From positions 1-40,336 of the forward strand of contig CAMLLW010000012.1 of NCBI GenBank assembly GCA_946481295.1: DNA of 40,336 bases, written 5' to 3'. The translations under genes and the position numbers were made by a program. This stretch comes from an uncultured Clostridia bacterium (GTDB lineage: Bacteria; Bacillota; Clostridia; Lachnospirales; UBA5962). Below are positions 32,166 through 40,336 of the stretch, piece after piece. The number at the start of each line of letters is the position of its first letter. Position 1 is the first letter of the stretch. The notes below the pieces were generated by a model, which made no database searches, had not been told where the DNA came from, and saw only the letters and a list, made by a program, of their open reading frames with translations.

Positions 32166-32783
32166 GCTTCTAGATATATCTAACATATTTGCTATCTCTC
32201 TTTGAGTCATTTCTTTGCCATTAAATAGTCCATATCTCATTTCTATAACAAGTCTTTCTCTATCTTTTAATACCTCTTTTATCTTATCATAAAGTAATGT
32301 TATTTTTAATTTTAAATCTACCTTATCTTCTATACTTATTTCATCATCTGCAATTTTATCTTCAATTTTTACTTCATTACCATCTCCATCTATACCTATA
32401 GTATCCTGTAAATAAATATCATTTGAATACTTTTTAGATGATCTAATATTCATTAAAATTTCATTTTCTATACATTTTGCAGCATAAGTTGCTAGTTTTG
32501 TTTTTTTATCCGGCTTATAAGTATTGACACCTTTTATTAAACCTATTGTTCCTATAGATATTAAATCTCCTGTTATATCTTTATTAGTTGCGCTATATCT
32601 TTTTACAATATGTGCAACTAATCTTAAATTATGTTCTATTAATTTTGATTTTGCCTCTTCATCGCCATTTGCATAATCTTCTAAATACTTTTGTTCTTCA
32701 TTGGGTCTTAGTATTTCGGGAAATGAATTGCTACCAGAAATGTATGAAAACATAAATACACACTGTAATAATTCTAAAAACAT
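32157..32783 (-). CDS. sigK: sigK 5' part: pro-sigma-K truncated by the skin-like element
   Basis: Mother-cell sigma factor of late sporulation. From the ATG at 32783 (GGGGG 9 bases upstream; a further ATG at 32825 lacks a site) it encodes 208 residues ending ISRSYV-TAG. A hydrophobic pro-sequence (MFLELLQCVFMFSYISGSNSF) precedes NEEQKYLEDYANGDEEAK, aligning with pro-sigma-K of Bacillus, so proteolytic activation is likely. Region 2: HNLRLVAHIVKRY, DLISIGTIGLIKGV, TKLATYAAKCIENEILM. Region 3-4: DRERLVIEMRYGL, MTQREIANMLDISRSYV. The cut falls within the region 4.2 recognition helix, so the unexcised gene should give an inactive protein. A GTTATACAGG box upstream (about 32842-32851) resembles a sigma-E -10. 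Confidence 0.93.
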   Translation of the reverse strand: MFLELLQCVFMFSYISGSNSFPEILRPNEEQKYLEDYANGDEEAKSKLIEHNLRLVAHIVKRYSATNKDITGDLISIGTIGLIKGVNTYKPDKKTKLATYAAKCIENEILMNIRSSKKYSNDIYLQDTIGIDGDGNEVKIEDKIADDEISIEDKVDLKLKITLLYDKIKEVLKDRERLVIEMRYGLFNGKEMTQREIANMLDISRSYV

Positions 32784-32979
32784 GCAAATTAACCCCCAAT
32801 CTCCACACTTTATATATCTATTCATTTTTTTTATTTTTGTGCCTGTATAACTAATTTTATTTTTATTTATATATTCTACAATATTTAATATATCTGTTAA
32901 ATTTAGCTATTGATATATAAATAAATATCATTTATTATTTATAATACTATAATTTATTATTCTTATAGGAGGAATATAT

Positions 32980-33504
32980 ATGCAACTTTTAATTAAAGAA
33001 AAAATATTTTCATGGAGAGATTCCTACAATATATATGATGAAAATGAAAATAAAAAATATTTTGTAAAAGGTAAAATTATATCTTTAACACATACATTCA
33101 ATGTTTATGATAATAACAATAACAAAGTAGGTAAAATAAAACAAAAACTTATATCTGTTATGCCAACTTTTAAAATAGAAGTTAATGGCACTGTAATTGG
33201 AACTATTAGAAAACAAATTACTCTAGTAAAACCAAAATATAAAATCAAATTTAATAATTGGGATGTAAAAGGTGATATTTTAGGTTGGAATTATGATGTA
33301 TATTCAGATAATAAACCTATTATTCATATAAATAAAAAATTACTTCGTATAGGTAGTACTCATGTAATTGAATTTGAAAATTCTCAAGATGAATTAATGG
33401 GTATAATGCTAGTTGTTGCTATTGATGCAGTTAACCATGTTAAAAAGAAAAAGAAAAATAATAGTAACAATAATAATACTAATAATGATAATGATGAAAA
33501 CTAA
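32980..33504 (+). CDS. LURP-one-related / YxjI-like protein
   Basis: 174-residue cytoplasmic protein with the tubby-like beta-rich pattern of the LOR/YxjI family: MQLLIKEKIFSWRDSYNIYD, then repeated strands of the type GKIISLTHTFNVYD, KVGKIKQKLISVMPTFKI and GTIRKQITLVKPKYKI, and a late hydrophobic helix (ELMGIMLVVAIDAV). The C-terminal tail KKKKKNNSNNNNTNNDNDEN is low-complexity. Function of the family in bacteria is unknown; phospholipid-scramblase-like membrane binding has been suggested for relatives. AGGAGG stands 8 bases before the ATG. Divergent from sigK. Confidence 0.8.
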   Translation: MQLLIKEKIFSWRDSYNIYDENENKKYFVKGKIISLTHTFNVYDNNNNKVGKIKQKLISVMPTFKIEVNGTVIGTIRKQITLVKPKYKIKFNNWDVKGDILGWNYDVYSDNKPIIHINKKLLRIGSTHVIEFENSQDELMGIMLVVAIDAVNHVKKKKKNNSNNNNTNNDNDEN

Positions 33505-33535
33505 AAAATTTAAATTTTCTTAAATTTAAATTTTT
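33504..33535 (+). terminator. Terminator of the LURP-one-like gene
   Basis: 11-bp stem AAAAATTTAAA / TTTAAATTTTT with a 10-base loop and T run, directly after the stop codon. All A/T, so weaker than most others in the window. Confidence 0.65.
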
Positions 33536-33567
33536 ATTAAAATTAATAGTTATAATAAAATATAAAA

Positions 33568-33593
33568 AAGATGTAGAAAATTTTCTACATCTT
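33568..33593 (-). terminator. Terminator of the tcdA transcript
   Basis: Perfect 26-base palindrome AAGATGTAGAAAA / TTTTCTACATCTT overlapping the tcdA stop codon, followed on the minus strand by TTTTATATTTTATT. Confidence 0.85.
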
Positions 33594-34308
33594 AAGGTCT
33601 TAAATCATATGTAAGATCCATTATTACTTTTCCTGCTATCATAAGACCTGCTACTGAAGGCACAAAGCTTACACTACCAGGAGTTTGTCTTTTATTTGAT
33701 GTAATATTATCTAATTCTTCTCTTTTTACTACTTTTTCTGTAGAATATACAACATTTAATTTTTTTACATTTCTTTTTTTTAATTCATATCTCATAACTT
33801 TAGCAAGTCTACACGTATGTGTTTCATATATATCAGCAAATTGTAATTTTGTTGGATCTAACTTATTACCACACCCCATAGCACTAATTAAAGGTATTTT
33901 TTTATTATAACATATAGTAGCTATATCTAATTTTGCAGATACAGTATCTATAGCATCTATGACATAATCATATTCTTCTAGGTTAATATTAGATTGATTT
34001 GGTAAATAAAATTCTTTAATAGTTTCTACTTCTGCTAAAGGATTAATATCTTTTATACGATTTTTCATAACATCTACTTTATATTTTCCTATTGTAGAAT
34101 GTAAAGCAACTATCTGTCTATTTATATTAGATTTACAGACTACATCATTATCAACTAAAGTAAAATTTCCTATTCCTGTTCTTGCAAGTCCTTCTGATAC
34201 ATAAGAACCTACTCCACCTACACCAAAAATAATTATTTTTTTATTAGCTAAACTTTCTATAGATTTTTTACCTAATAACAATTGTGAACGTTCAAATTCT
34301 TCTTGCAC
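33592..34308 (-). CDS. tcdA: tRNA threonylcarbamoyladenosine dehydratase (TcdA, E1-like)
   Basis: ATP-dependent cyclisation of t6A37 to ct6A in ANN-decoding tRNAs. ThiF/MoeB-type fold with FGVGGVGSYVSEGLARTGIG (nucleotide-binding loop), LVDNDVVCKSNINRQ (Asp and Arg contacts), YVIDAIDTVSAK, ISAMGCGNKLDPT and the C-terminal TPGSVSFVPSVAGL characteristic of TcdA. An ATG at 34317 lies directly on AAGGA; the GTG at 34308 (VQEEFERSQLLLG) is 9 bases from it and is preferred, giving 238 residues. Last gene of a minus-strand cluster that includes the methyltransferase. Confidence 0.9.
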   Translation of the reverse strand: MQEEFERSQLLLGKKSIESLANKKIIIFGVGGVGSYVSEGLARTGIGNFTLVDNDVVCKSNINRQIVALHSTIGKYKVDVMKNRIKDINPLAEVETIKEFYLPNQSNINLEEYDYVIDAIDTVSAKLDIATICYNKKIPLISAMGCGNKLDPTKLQFADIYETHTCRLAKVMRYELKKRNVKKLNVVYSTEKVVKREELDNITSNKRQTPGSVSFVPSVAGLMIAGKVIMDLTYDLRP

Positions 34309-34375
34309 TAAAATCATTCCTTAAATATTTTTTGCAATTTTATCATAAAGTTTGTAGAATGTAAAATAATAAAAG

Positions 34376-35542
34376 CTATAATAAATCTTTAGTAAGCTCA
34401 AATAACTTTGGATTTATATTGTACTCTAAAGCCATTTCATAATATTTTTCTAAAGTTATTTTATTTATATTATTGTGTTTTTTTATAGCTCTTATCATAA
34501 TATTTTTAGGTGTATGTTCCATATCTATAAATTCTAAAACTTGAACATCATAACCAAATGTCTCAAGAAGAATTGCTCTAACAGAATCTGTTAATAATGC
34601 AGAAAAACGTTCTTTTAAAACACCATACTTTAATAAAGGCTGTAATTTTTTATTTTCTACTTGTTTAAAAAGCTCATGTTGACAACATGGAACAGATAAT
34701 ATAATATCTGCATTCAAAACTATTGCATTTTGTAAGGCATAATCTGTAGCTGTATCACAAGCATGTAATGTAACTACCATATCTACCTTTTTATCTTTAC
34801 TTATAAAGTTTTCTATATTTTCATTTATAAAATGTAAATTACTATAATTTAATTTATTAGCTAATTTTTGACAGTCTTCTATTACATCCTTTTTTATATC
34901 AAGTCCAATAATAGAAACATTCTTTTTTAAAACATTATTTAAATAATAATATATTGCAAATGTTAAATAACTTTTACCACAACCAATATCTACTATTTTA
35001 GCATTATTAGGTATATTATCTTTAATGTCTTGTAATAATTCTAAAAATTTATTAAGTTGCTTAAATTTTTTATATTTATCTTTTAAAATTTTTCCACTGC
35101 TATTCATTATTCCCAAGCTTATTAACCAGTCATTAGATTGACCTTCTTTTAAAATATAATTTTTTTCTTTATTATGTGAAATATCATCTACAATAATATT
35201 ATTATTTTTTAATTCAATTAATTTAACATTATTTTTTTTACCAAAAAGTGCTTTATAAGATTTTTCCTTAGAAAAAATATCCCATTGTTTATATCCTATT
35301 TCAATAAATTCTAAAATAATTTTTCTTAATTCATCAATATTAAAAATATTAATATGTTTTACTTTATCCTCAAAATACATTGCAAATTGAATACAGTATT
35401 TATCACTTATTTTTTTTGTACTAGCATTTATTTTAAAATACTTTGTACTTTTATTTCTTGGAGAAGATATATATATTTTTAAAAAATCTTTTGTTTCAAA
35501 TATATCTAAAATTAAATTTAAAATTTCATCTTTTGTAATCAT
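34376..35542 (-). CDS. Class I SAM-dependent methyltransferase (METTL25/Methyltransf_32-like)
   Basis: 388 residues. A non-catalytic N-terminal part of about 150 residues includes YIQ/KYCIQFAMYF and LFGKK. A Rossmann methyltransferase core starts near residue 185 with motif I KIVDIGCGKSYLTFAIYYYL, then IIGLDIKKDVIEDC (acidic loop), VVTLHACDTATDYAL and SVPCCQHEL. The HACD..T and PCCQH motifs are those of the Methyltransf_32 family, whose members are thought to modify RNA or protein, although the substrate is unknown in bacteria. AGGTGA precedes the ATG. 58 bases separate it from the start of the tcdA frame downstream. Confidence 0.85.
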   Translation of the reverse strand: MITKDEILNLILDIFETKDFLKIYISSPRNKSTKYFKINASTKKISDKYCIQFAMYFEDKVKHINIFNIDELRKIILEFIEIGYKQWDIFSKEKSYKALFGKKNNVKLIELKNNNIIVDDISHNKEKNYILKEGQSNDWLISLGIMNSSGKILKDKYKKFKQLNKFLELLQDIKDNIPNNAKIVDIGCGKSYLTFAIYYYLNNVLKKNVSIIGLDIKKDVIEDCQKLANKLNYSNLHFINENIENFISKDKKVDMVVTLHACDTATDYALQNAIVLNADIILSVPCCQHELFKQVENKKLQPLLKYGVLKERFSALLTDSVRAILLETFGYDVQVLEFIDMEHTPKNIMIRAIKKHNNINKITLEKYYEMALEYNINPKLFELTKDLL

Positions 35543-35553
35543 AAAAATTTCAC

Positions 35554-37449
35554 CTACAATAAGTCCTTACTTTCTAAAAGTGTTTTATTAAATTCCCAAT
35601 TAGAATTATCATCTTTTACACCTTTTACTACATAATTATCTAATTTATTATTATTTTTTAAAATATAAACTCCTGTAAAATATTTAGAATCTAATGTATA
35701 TGCTAAATTTTCTACTTGATAATTATTATTATTTTCTAATAAATAATTTTTACCTAAATCTATAATATTTTGTGTTAATCTATCTTGTACTCTAGGTAAA
35801 ACAGCTAAATTTATATTACTACTACAGTCATTTTCCTTTATTTTTAAAGATTTTATATTTAATTCATATGATTTTATTCTATTATTAATTAAGTTATCTT
35901 TTTGGTTAATATTAAATAACATATCTGTGCCATACTCACCTGAAGTAGATTTACCTTCTAATATAAAATTTTGTCCATTATTATCTTCTAAATTTAATGT
36001 TGCATCTATTTCTGCTTGTATATTATTATTTTGTTTATCTTTACAATTAAATACTAATACATAATTTTCATTCATTTTACCTAATCGTTCTAAAGTTAAA
36101 TTATAATCTTTAATATTTAAAATTTTTTGATATTCAGTTTTATTTAAAATTAAATTACTTATATCAATATTTTTATTTACATCATAAACTTTAAATAAAT
36201 TTTGAGTTTTTACTTTAATATTATTTTCTAAGCTTGAAACAGCACCAGTATCTATTCTGCCTATAATTTTATTTTCATCATTTAATTTGTATTGATAACT
36301 AGTATATGAAAGTGGATCCATAACCCCTGATATCAAAATATTATCAAAATTTAAATAGTAATCGTCATCCCAATTTATTTCATAAAATAAAGAACTTCCA
36401 GAAGGCGAGAAATTACCATTAATAATGTTAATATCATAATCTTTATTATTCCCACTTACACTAGTAAAAGATGTTAAATAAGCAGTTGGTGGCATTTGAA
36501 CTCCTCCATCAATTGATAAGGGAAATTCACATACTTCTCCAGTATTCTTATCTTCTATATAAAGTATTGCTCCTTTAGTTCCCACATCTAAACAATTAAA
36601 ATTTAATTCATTAGTTATATTATTTTTGTAGAAATTTATATCTAATTTATAATCATTATTTTTTTCATCAACTAATTTTACAATATAATCTTTCCAATCT
36701 ATAGGTTGCTCAAAATAAAAATGAGTTCCTTTTGTATCTATTAAAAACTTTGATAAGTTAAAAGAATTTTTACCTAAATTTCTTTTTTCTGAAACTTGAT
36801 TAAAATTCCTACTATTTAATCCTTTATTAGTTTGAATTATTTTTATAACATCATTTTCTCTTAATCTAGCATTTTGTGGCAATCTGGAATTTTTTATATA
36901 ATTAGACGTATATAAACTTGTTCCAATTAAAAATGCTAGAGAAAATGAAACTGTTCCAAATAAAATAAACTTAAATCTACCATTTAAATCTATAGAACTA
37001 GCTTTATTTAATACAAATTCCTTAGCATCAAATACACATTTTTTAAATTTTTTTAATTTATCATTAATAAATAATAAAAATTTTTCTTTTTTAGTTTCTT
37101 CTTGTTTAGTTACAATTTTATCTTCTTCTGATACTTCACTATCAACTAGTAAAATATTTTTTATTTCATCTAAATTTTCATTTAACTCAATAAGTTCTGG
37201 TCCAATATCTGAAAAGTCTTGATTTTTACTCTGATTTTTATCTTCATTATTTTTATTAGAAATATTTAATTCATCTTTATCTATAATATCATTATTTTCT
37301 ACAAAATTATCTTCAATTTCATACTCTTTTAGAAAATCTTTATCTAATAAATCTTCTGCCATAAATAATGTATCTTTATCTAATATATCTTCTGATATAT
37401 TATTTTCTTCATTATTTTTGTTTTTATAAAAATCATTTTTATTTGTCAT
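35554..37449 (-). CDS. Large bitopic membrane protein of unknown function
   Basis: Not recognised. 631 residues: an acidic, Asn/Asp/Glu-rich, probably disordered cytoplasmic N-terminus (1-120, with the repeated ILDKD / LLDKD / IIDKD motif), a short basic helix (about 121-150), one membrane span at about 160-182 (FILFGTVSFSLAFLIGTSLY), and an extracytoplasmic domain of about 450 residues rich in predicted beta strands (for example GVQMPPTAYLTSFTSVSG, YEINWDDDYYLNFDNILISG). No cysteine pairs or catalytic motif stand out. Topology resembles cell-wall or division-associated bitopic proteins. AAAGGATGA lies before the ATG and overlaps the stop of the small gene just upstream, so the two are coupled. 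Confidence 0.8.
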   Translation of the reverse strand: MTNKNDFYKNKNNEENNISEDILDKDTLFMAEDLLDKDFLKEYEIEDNFVENNDIIDKDELNISNKNNEDKNQSKNQDFSDIGPELIELNENLDEIKNILLVDSEVSEEDKIVTKQEETKKEKFLLFINDKLKKFKKCVFDAKEFVLNKASSIDLNGRFKFILFGTVSFSLAFLIGTSLYTSNYIKNSRLPQNARLRENDVIKIIQTNKGLNSRNFNQVSEKRNLGKNSFNLSKFLIDTKGTHFYFEQPIDWKDYIVKLVDEKNNDYKLDINFYKNNITNELNFNCLDVGTKGAILYIEDKNTGEVCEFPLSIDGGVQMPPTAYLTSFTSVSGNNKDYDINIINGNFSPSGSSLFYEINWDDDYYLNFDNILISGVMDPLSYTSYQYKLNDENKIIGRIDTGAVSSLENNIKVKTQNLFKVYDVNKNIDISNLILNKTEYQKILNIKDYNLTLERLGKMNENYVLVFNCKDKQNNNIQAEIDATLNLEDNNGQNFILEGKSTSGEYGTDMLFNINQKDNLINNRIKSYELNIKSLKIKENDCSSNINLAVLPRVQDRLTQNIIDLGKNYLLENNNNYQVENLAYTLDSKYFTGVYILKNNNKLDNYVVKGVKDDNSNWEFNKTLLESKDLL

Positions 37450-37455
37450 AAAGAA

Positions 37456-37584
37456 TCATCCTTTACTCATACTTAAAACCATGCTAATTGAAGGTAAAAA
37501 TACTCCTAAAAACATTAATATAGCCATTAATACAGCTACTATAGATATAAATTTTTTTCTATTTTTAATTCTAAATTTCTTCAT
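37456..37584 (-). CDS. 42-residue single-span membrane peptide
   Basis: ATG at 37584 with AAGGAG 8 bases upstream; ends at TGA 6 bases before the ATG of the large bitopic protein. The product has a strongly basic N-terminus (MKKFRIKNRKK) and one hydrophobic span (FISIVAVLMAILMFLGVFL), then PSISMVLSMSKG. It is not a recognised family. It could alternatively be a cleaved secretory peptide. Tight spacing and the Shine-Dalgarno of the next gene inside its last codons suggest translational coupling and a joint function. Confidence 0.7.
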   Translation of the reverse strand: MKKFRIKNRKKFISIVAVLMAILMFLGVFLPSISMVLSMSKG

Positions 37585-37597
37585 AATATAAACTCCT

Positions 37598-39442
37598 TTA
37601 TAATTTAATGATGTTGTTTAAAAATATAGTAGGTTTTACAGTTTCTTCATATCTTGTCTTTATTATAGAGATATATAATATACTTTTAGCCCTTGTTACT
37701 GCAACATAAAATAACCTACGTTCTTCTTCTATATCTTCTTTTGATTTAGCTTTTTCATGAGGAATAACATTTTCAACACAACTTATAACAAAAACAACTT
37801 CAAATTCTAATCCTTTTACACTGTGCATAGTTGTTAAAGTTACTCCATTTAAATCACTTTTTTCTTTTTTACTATTTTCTTCTTTAGATTTTTTTATAGT
37901 TTCTTTTACATGTTCTAAATATTCTTCTAAAGTTTTAAATCCTTTGGAAGTTTCTTGTAATTCATCTAAAATTTCAAATAAATTTTTATAATTCATTCTT
38001 TTATATTTAGAATACTCTTTTACATAACTATTATAATCTACTACTTTTCTAATATATTTAAAAGCATCATATGGTGTTTTTTTCTTTATTGAATTAAAAT
38101 AAAATTCTAATTCTTCTATACGTTGTTTTTGCCAATTTTTTAATTTATTAGTTTCTAATAGCTGATATAATAAAGATTCATTATTTTTATCTAAATAAGA
38201 AATAATTCCTTTATTTATATATCTTTTTGGTTTATTTATAATTCTTTTAAGTGATTCATTATCATATTTATTTATAGCACAATTTATATAAGCACATATA
38301 TCTTTACAGATCCAATGTTCATATATTAAAGGTACTTCATCTTTTAATTGATAAGGTATATTAAAATTCATAAAAGCTTCTATAAAGGCTCTTGATTGTA
38401 AATTATTTCGATAAATAACACAAATATCATTTACATTTATATCTTTCATAGACTTTATCTTTTTTGCTATATTTACTGCTTCTGTAACTATATCATTTGA
38501 TTTTATAATTTTAGGATTTACCCCTCTTTTACCAGTGCCTACAATTTTTTTATCTAATCTAAAATTATTTTGACTAATAATTTTATTAGATATATTTATT
38601 ATTTCTTCTGTTGACCTATAGTTAACATTTAATATTGATGTTTCTACATTATTATATTCTTCTTTAAAGTTAATTAAAAATTCTGGTTTAGCTCCTCTAA
38701 ATTTATAAATACTTTGATCATCATCACCAACTATATATAAACTATCGCACTTTTGAGCTAATAATTTTATAGTTTCATATTGAATTTTATTTATGTCTTG
38801 AAATTCGTCTATAAGAATATGAGAAAATCTATTTTGCCAGATTTTTAAAATATTTTCATTATTAGATAATAACTCATAACATTTTATAAGCATATCATCA
38901 AAATCTATTTTATTATATTTTTTCTTTAATTTTTCATAAGTACTATATATTTGCTTAAACTCATCGTTAGCAAAATTTGTAGAATTATAATAATCTATAT
39001 CTATAAAATTATTTTTTACTATAGTTAACTCTAAATTTAAAGATTGAAAAAGTTCATCTTCTATTCCTACTTCTATATTTAAATTTTTTATTATATTTAA
39101 AAGAATTTCCTTTTTTTCAGATTCTTTAAGAACATTTTCTAAATTTATATTAATATGAGAACGTAGTATTCTAAAAAATAAAGAATGAAAAGTGGAAAAA
39201 AGAATTTTTGTTTTTTTATTTGTAATTTTTTCATATCTTATCTTCATTTCATCTGCAGCCGATTTAGTAAATGTAACAACTAAAATTTTATTTTCTGGTA
39301 TACTATAATTTTCTATAAGATGTTTAACTCTATATGTAATTACAGTAGTTTTACCACTACCTGGTCCAGCTACAACCATCATAGGGCCATTTAAATGAGT
39401 AATAGCTTTAAACTGTCCCTCATTAAATTTTAAGCTTTGCAT
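37598..39442 (-). CDS. UvrD/Rep-family superfamily 1 DNA helicase
   Basis: 614-residue 3'-5' helicase. Motif I VVAGPGSGKTTVITYRV (GPGSGKT at 26-32), Ia VTFTKSAADEM, II LIDEFQDINKIQYE, III GDDDQSIYKFRGA, IV NYRSTEEI, V LTTMHSVKGLEFEVVFV and VI RRLFYVAVTRAK are all present. It is about 100 residues shorter than PcrA/UvrD because it ends soon after motif VI and lacks the usual C-terminal Tudor-like RNA-polymerase-interaction domain. It is thus a PcrA paralogue of unknown specificity rather than PcrA itself. The first gene of the minus-strand cluster continuing to tcdA; about 100 bases separate it from a divergent gene. Confidence 0.92.
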   Translation of the reverse strand: MQSLKFNEGQFKAITHLNGPMMVVAGPGSGKTTVITYRVKHLIENYSIPENKILVVTFTKSAADEMKIRYEKITNKKTKILFSTFHSLFFRILRSHININLENVLKESEKKEILLNIIKNLNIEVGIEDELFQSLNLELTIVKNNFIDIDYYNSTNFANDEFKQIYSTYEKLKKKYNKIDFDDMLIKCYELLSNNENILKIWQNRFSHILIDEFQDINKIQYETIKLLAQKCDSLYIVGDDDQSIYKFRGAKPEFLINFKEEYNNVETSILNVNYRSTEEIINISNKIISQNNFRLDKKIVGTGKRGVNPKIIKSNDIVTEAVNIAKKIKSMKDINVNDICVIYRNNLQSRAFIEAFMNFNIPYQLKDEVPLIYEHWICKDICAYINCAINKYDNESLKRIINKPKRYINKGIISYLDKNNESLLYQLLETNKLKNWQKQRIEELEFYFNSIKKKTPYDAFKYIRKVVDYNSYVKEYSKYKRMNYKNLFEILDELQETSKGFKTLEEYLEHVKETIKKSKEENSKKEKSDLNGVTLTTMHSVKGLEFEVVFVISCVENVIPHEKAKSKEDIEEERRLFYVAVTRAKSILYISIIKTRYEETVKPTIFLNNIIKL

Positions 39443-39548
39443 AATAGCCTCCAGTATAATATTTTAATAAAAATATTATAACATATATTAAAAATTATTG
39501 TATAATTATGAATAATACTGAAAATTTTAAGAAAGGTGAATTAATACA

Positions 39549-40187
39549 ATGAGAGAAGTTATTTTACCATTTGCAACATTTGCTTTCTTAGCAATTTTAT
39601 TTAAAATAATAGTAAATAATAAAGGGAAAAAAGAAAAAAAATTTTTTGACCAGTATTTAGAAGAAGAATTTAATGCTAATTTTTCTCGAGCAGTAGAAAT
39701 TCCAAAAGAATTATTTTTTGTGCCTAAAATAGAATTGTTACCTATTAAAGAATATGAAAATGATTCTAAATATGAACAAATTATAAAATTACAAAATTCT
39801 GTTATAAAAAAATCAACGGAAAAAATGATTATACTAGATCCTCCTCTTTCCAATAAAGAAATAAAATTAAAATATGGTGCTAACAACTTAGAAACTATAA
39901 TAAATTGCGAAGAAAATTATAATTCATTTATAAATTCTATTAATAATCTTTCAGAAGAACTCATAAATTTAAAAAATTATCCCGATGCAGAACAATTTTT
40001 ATTATATTGCGTAGAAATAAAATCCTTATATTTTAAAACATATGAATTACTTATAAAAATTTATATAGAAACTAATCAAAATGAAAAAATTAAAAATTTA
40101 AAAGAAGAAGTTCAAAATATGGCTTATTTAGATTCAGATTTATTTTTAAAAGAAAAGATAATAAAAAATTTAGGTATAGTAAATTAA
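39549..40187 (+). CDS. Hypothetical membrane-anchored protein
   Basis: Not recognised. 212 residues: an N-terminal hydrophobic segment (VILPFATFAFLAILFKIIV) followed by a Lys-rich stretch, then a soluble, mostly helical domain; the last 110 residues (for example LKNYPDAEQFLLYCVEIKSL, YFKTYELLIKIYIETNQNE) have the helix pattern of a TPR-like fold. Predicted orientation places the domain in the cytoplasm. AAAGGTGA stands 9 bases before the ATG. Divergent from the helicase gene, followed by a bidirectional terminator. Confidence 0.8.
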   Translation: MREVILPFATFAFLAILFKIIVNNKGKKEKKFFDQYLEEEFNANFSRAVEIPKELFFVPKIELLPIKEYENDSKYEQIIKLQNSVIKKSTEKMIILDPPLSNKEIKLKYGANNLETIINCEENYNSFINSINNLSEELINLKNYPDAEQFLLYCVEIKSLYFKTYELLIKIYIETNQNEKIKNLKEEVQNMAYLDSDLFLKEKIIKNLGIVN

Positions 40188-40219
40188 AATAAGGATACGT
40201 AATTATACGTACCCTTATT
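40188..40219. terminator. Bidirectional terminator
   Basis: Stem AATAAGG-A-TACGTA / TACGTA-C-CCTTATT with loop ATTA and one internal mismatch, between the convergent genes ending at 40187 and 40224. Confidence 0.75.
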
Positions 40220-40223
40220 AATT

Positions 40224-40336
40224 TTATTCTCCTGAAACACTTATATTATTAATTAATACAGATGGTGCTCCTATACTTCCACCATTACCAGGCAAATCAA
40301 AATATAAATCATTTGATAAATCTGATATGTTTCTTA
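40224..40336 (-). CDS. C-terminal end of an unidentified protein (runs off the window)
   Basis: 37 codons are inside the window, ending at TAA (40224-40226): RNISDLSNDLYFDLPGNGG, then SIGAPSVLINNISVSGE. Rich in Gly, Ser, Asn and strand-forming residues, so possibly the end of a secreted or structural protein. Too little is present to name it. Confidence 0.6.
   Translation of the reverse strand, partial: RNISDLSNDLYFDLPGNGGSIGAPSVLINNISVSGE

Noticed and set aside
1-40336. CRISPR arrays, insertion-sequence transposases, tRNA or rRNA genes.
   Set aside because: No regularly spaced repeats, transposase motifs or tRNA-like cloverleaves were seen; the 33-bp tandem repeat is coding.

Overview
The window comes from a very AT-rich, endospore-forming Firmicute, most likely a member of the Clostridia. 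The evidence is the spoVA operon, a sigma-K gene with a skin-type insertion, Gram-positive Shine-Dalgarno sites (AGGAGG / AAGGTGAT), frequent TTG and GTG starts, and a type IV pilus assembly operon. The genus cannot be fixed from sequence alone. No rRNA or tRNA gene was recognised.

Layout. (1) 1-3453, minus strand: type IV pilus operon pilB-pilC-prepilin-prepilin (the last runs off the window) behind a near-consensus sigma-A promoter. (2) 3502-6332, minus: alaS with its own promoter, a terminator-like hairpin in the short leader and no visible T-box. (3) 6519-9655, minus: spoVAA-AB-AC-AD-AE, preceded by a 45-residue membrane peptide gene. (4) 9731-12165, minus: ECF sigma factor, zinc-finger anti-sigma factor and a second DUF4349-like membrane protein. 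(5) 12248-16281, plus: MATE transporter, a Gly/Tyr/Trp-rich repeat miniprotein, a DEAD-box RNA helicase and a Cys-rich protein. (6) 16337-18293, minus: cyclophilin and a TrmH-family rRNA methyltransferase whose 5' end is interrupted by a group I intron of about 0.5 kb. (7) 18360-27080: aroC (apparently AUU-initiated), a hemolysin III-like protein, pepF, an ABC transporter pair and a giant double GT-C glycosyltransferase. (8) 27083-32783: sigK split by a compact, about 5.0 kb skin-like element. (9) 32980-40336: LURP-one-like protein, tcdA, a methyltransferase, a large bitopic membrane protein with a 42-residue leader-gene partner, a UvrD-type helicase and hypothetical proteins.

The main discovery is region 8. 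The sigma-K gene is cut inside the region 4.2 helix-turn-helix. The 5' part (32157-32783) ends ..ISRSYV-stop. The missing last 17 codons lie 5 kb away at 27083-27144. Both junctions share the core TATGTAT, and recombination there would remove 5,023 bp and restore a 225-residue sigma-K in frame. The element encodes a large serine recombinase at one edge, a 39-residue peptide gene at the other edge that is a candidate recombination directionality factor, and as cargo a complete zinc-uptake operon (znuA-znuC-znuB) plus a DUF1980-like lipoprotein. The two inner flanks carry GGTCTA / TAGACC half-sites about equally distant from the core, as expected for a serine-integrase attP.

The second discovery is the group I intron. 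Its P, Q, R and S core elements are readable, and the downstream reading frame continues upstream of its first ATG exactly to the proposed 3' splice site. Splicing therefore seems needed to give the methyltransferase a translation start.
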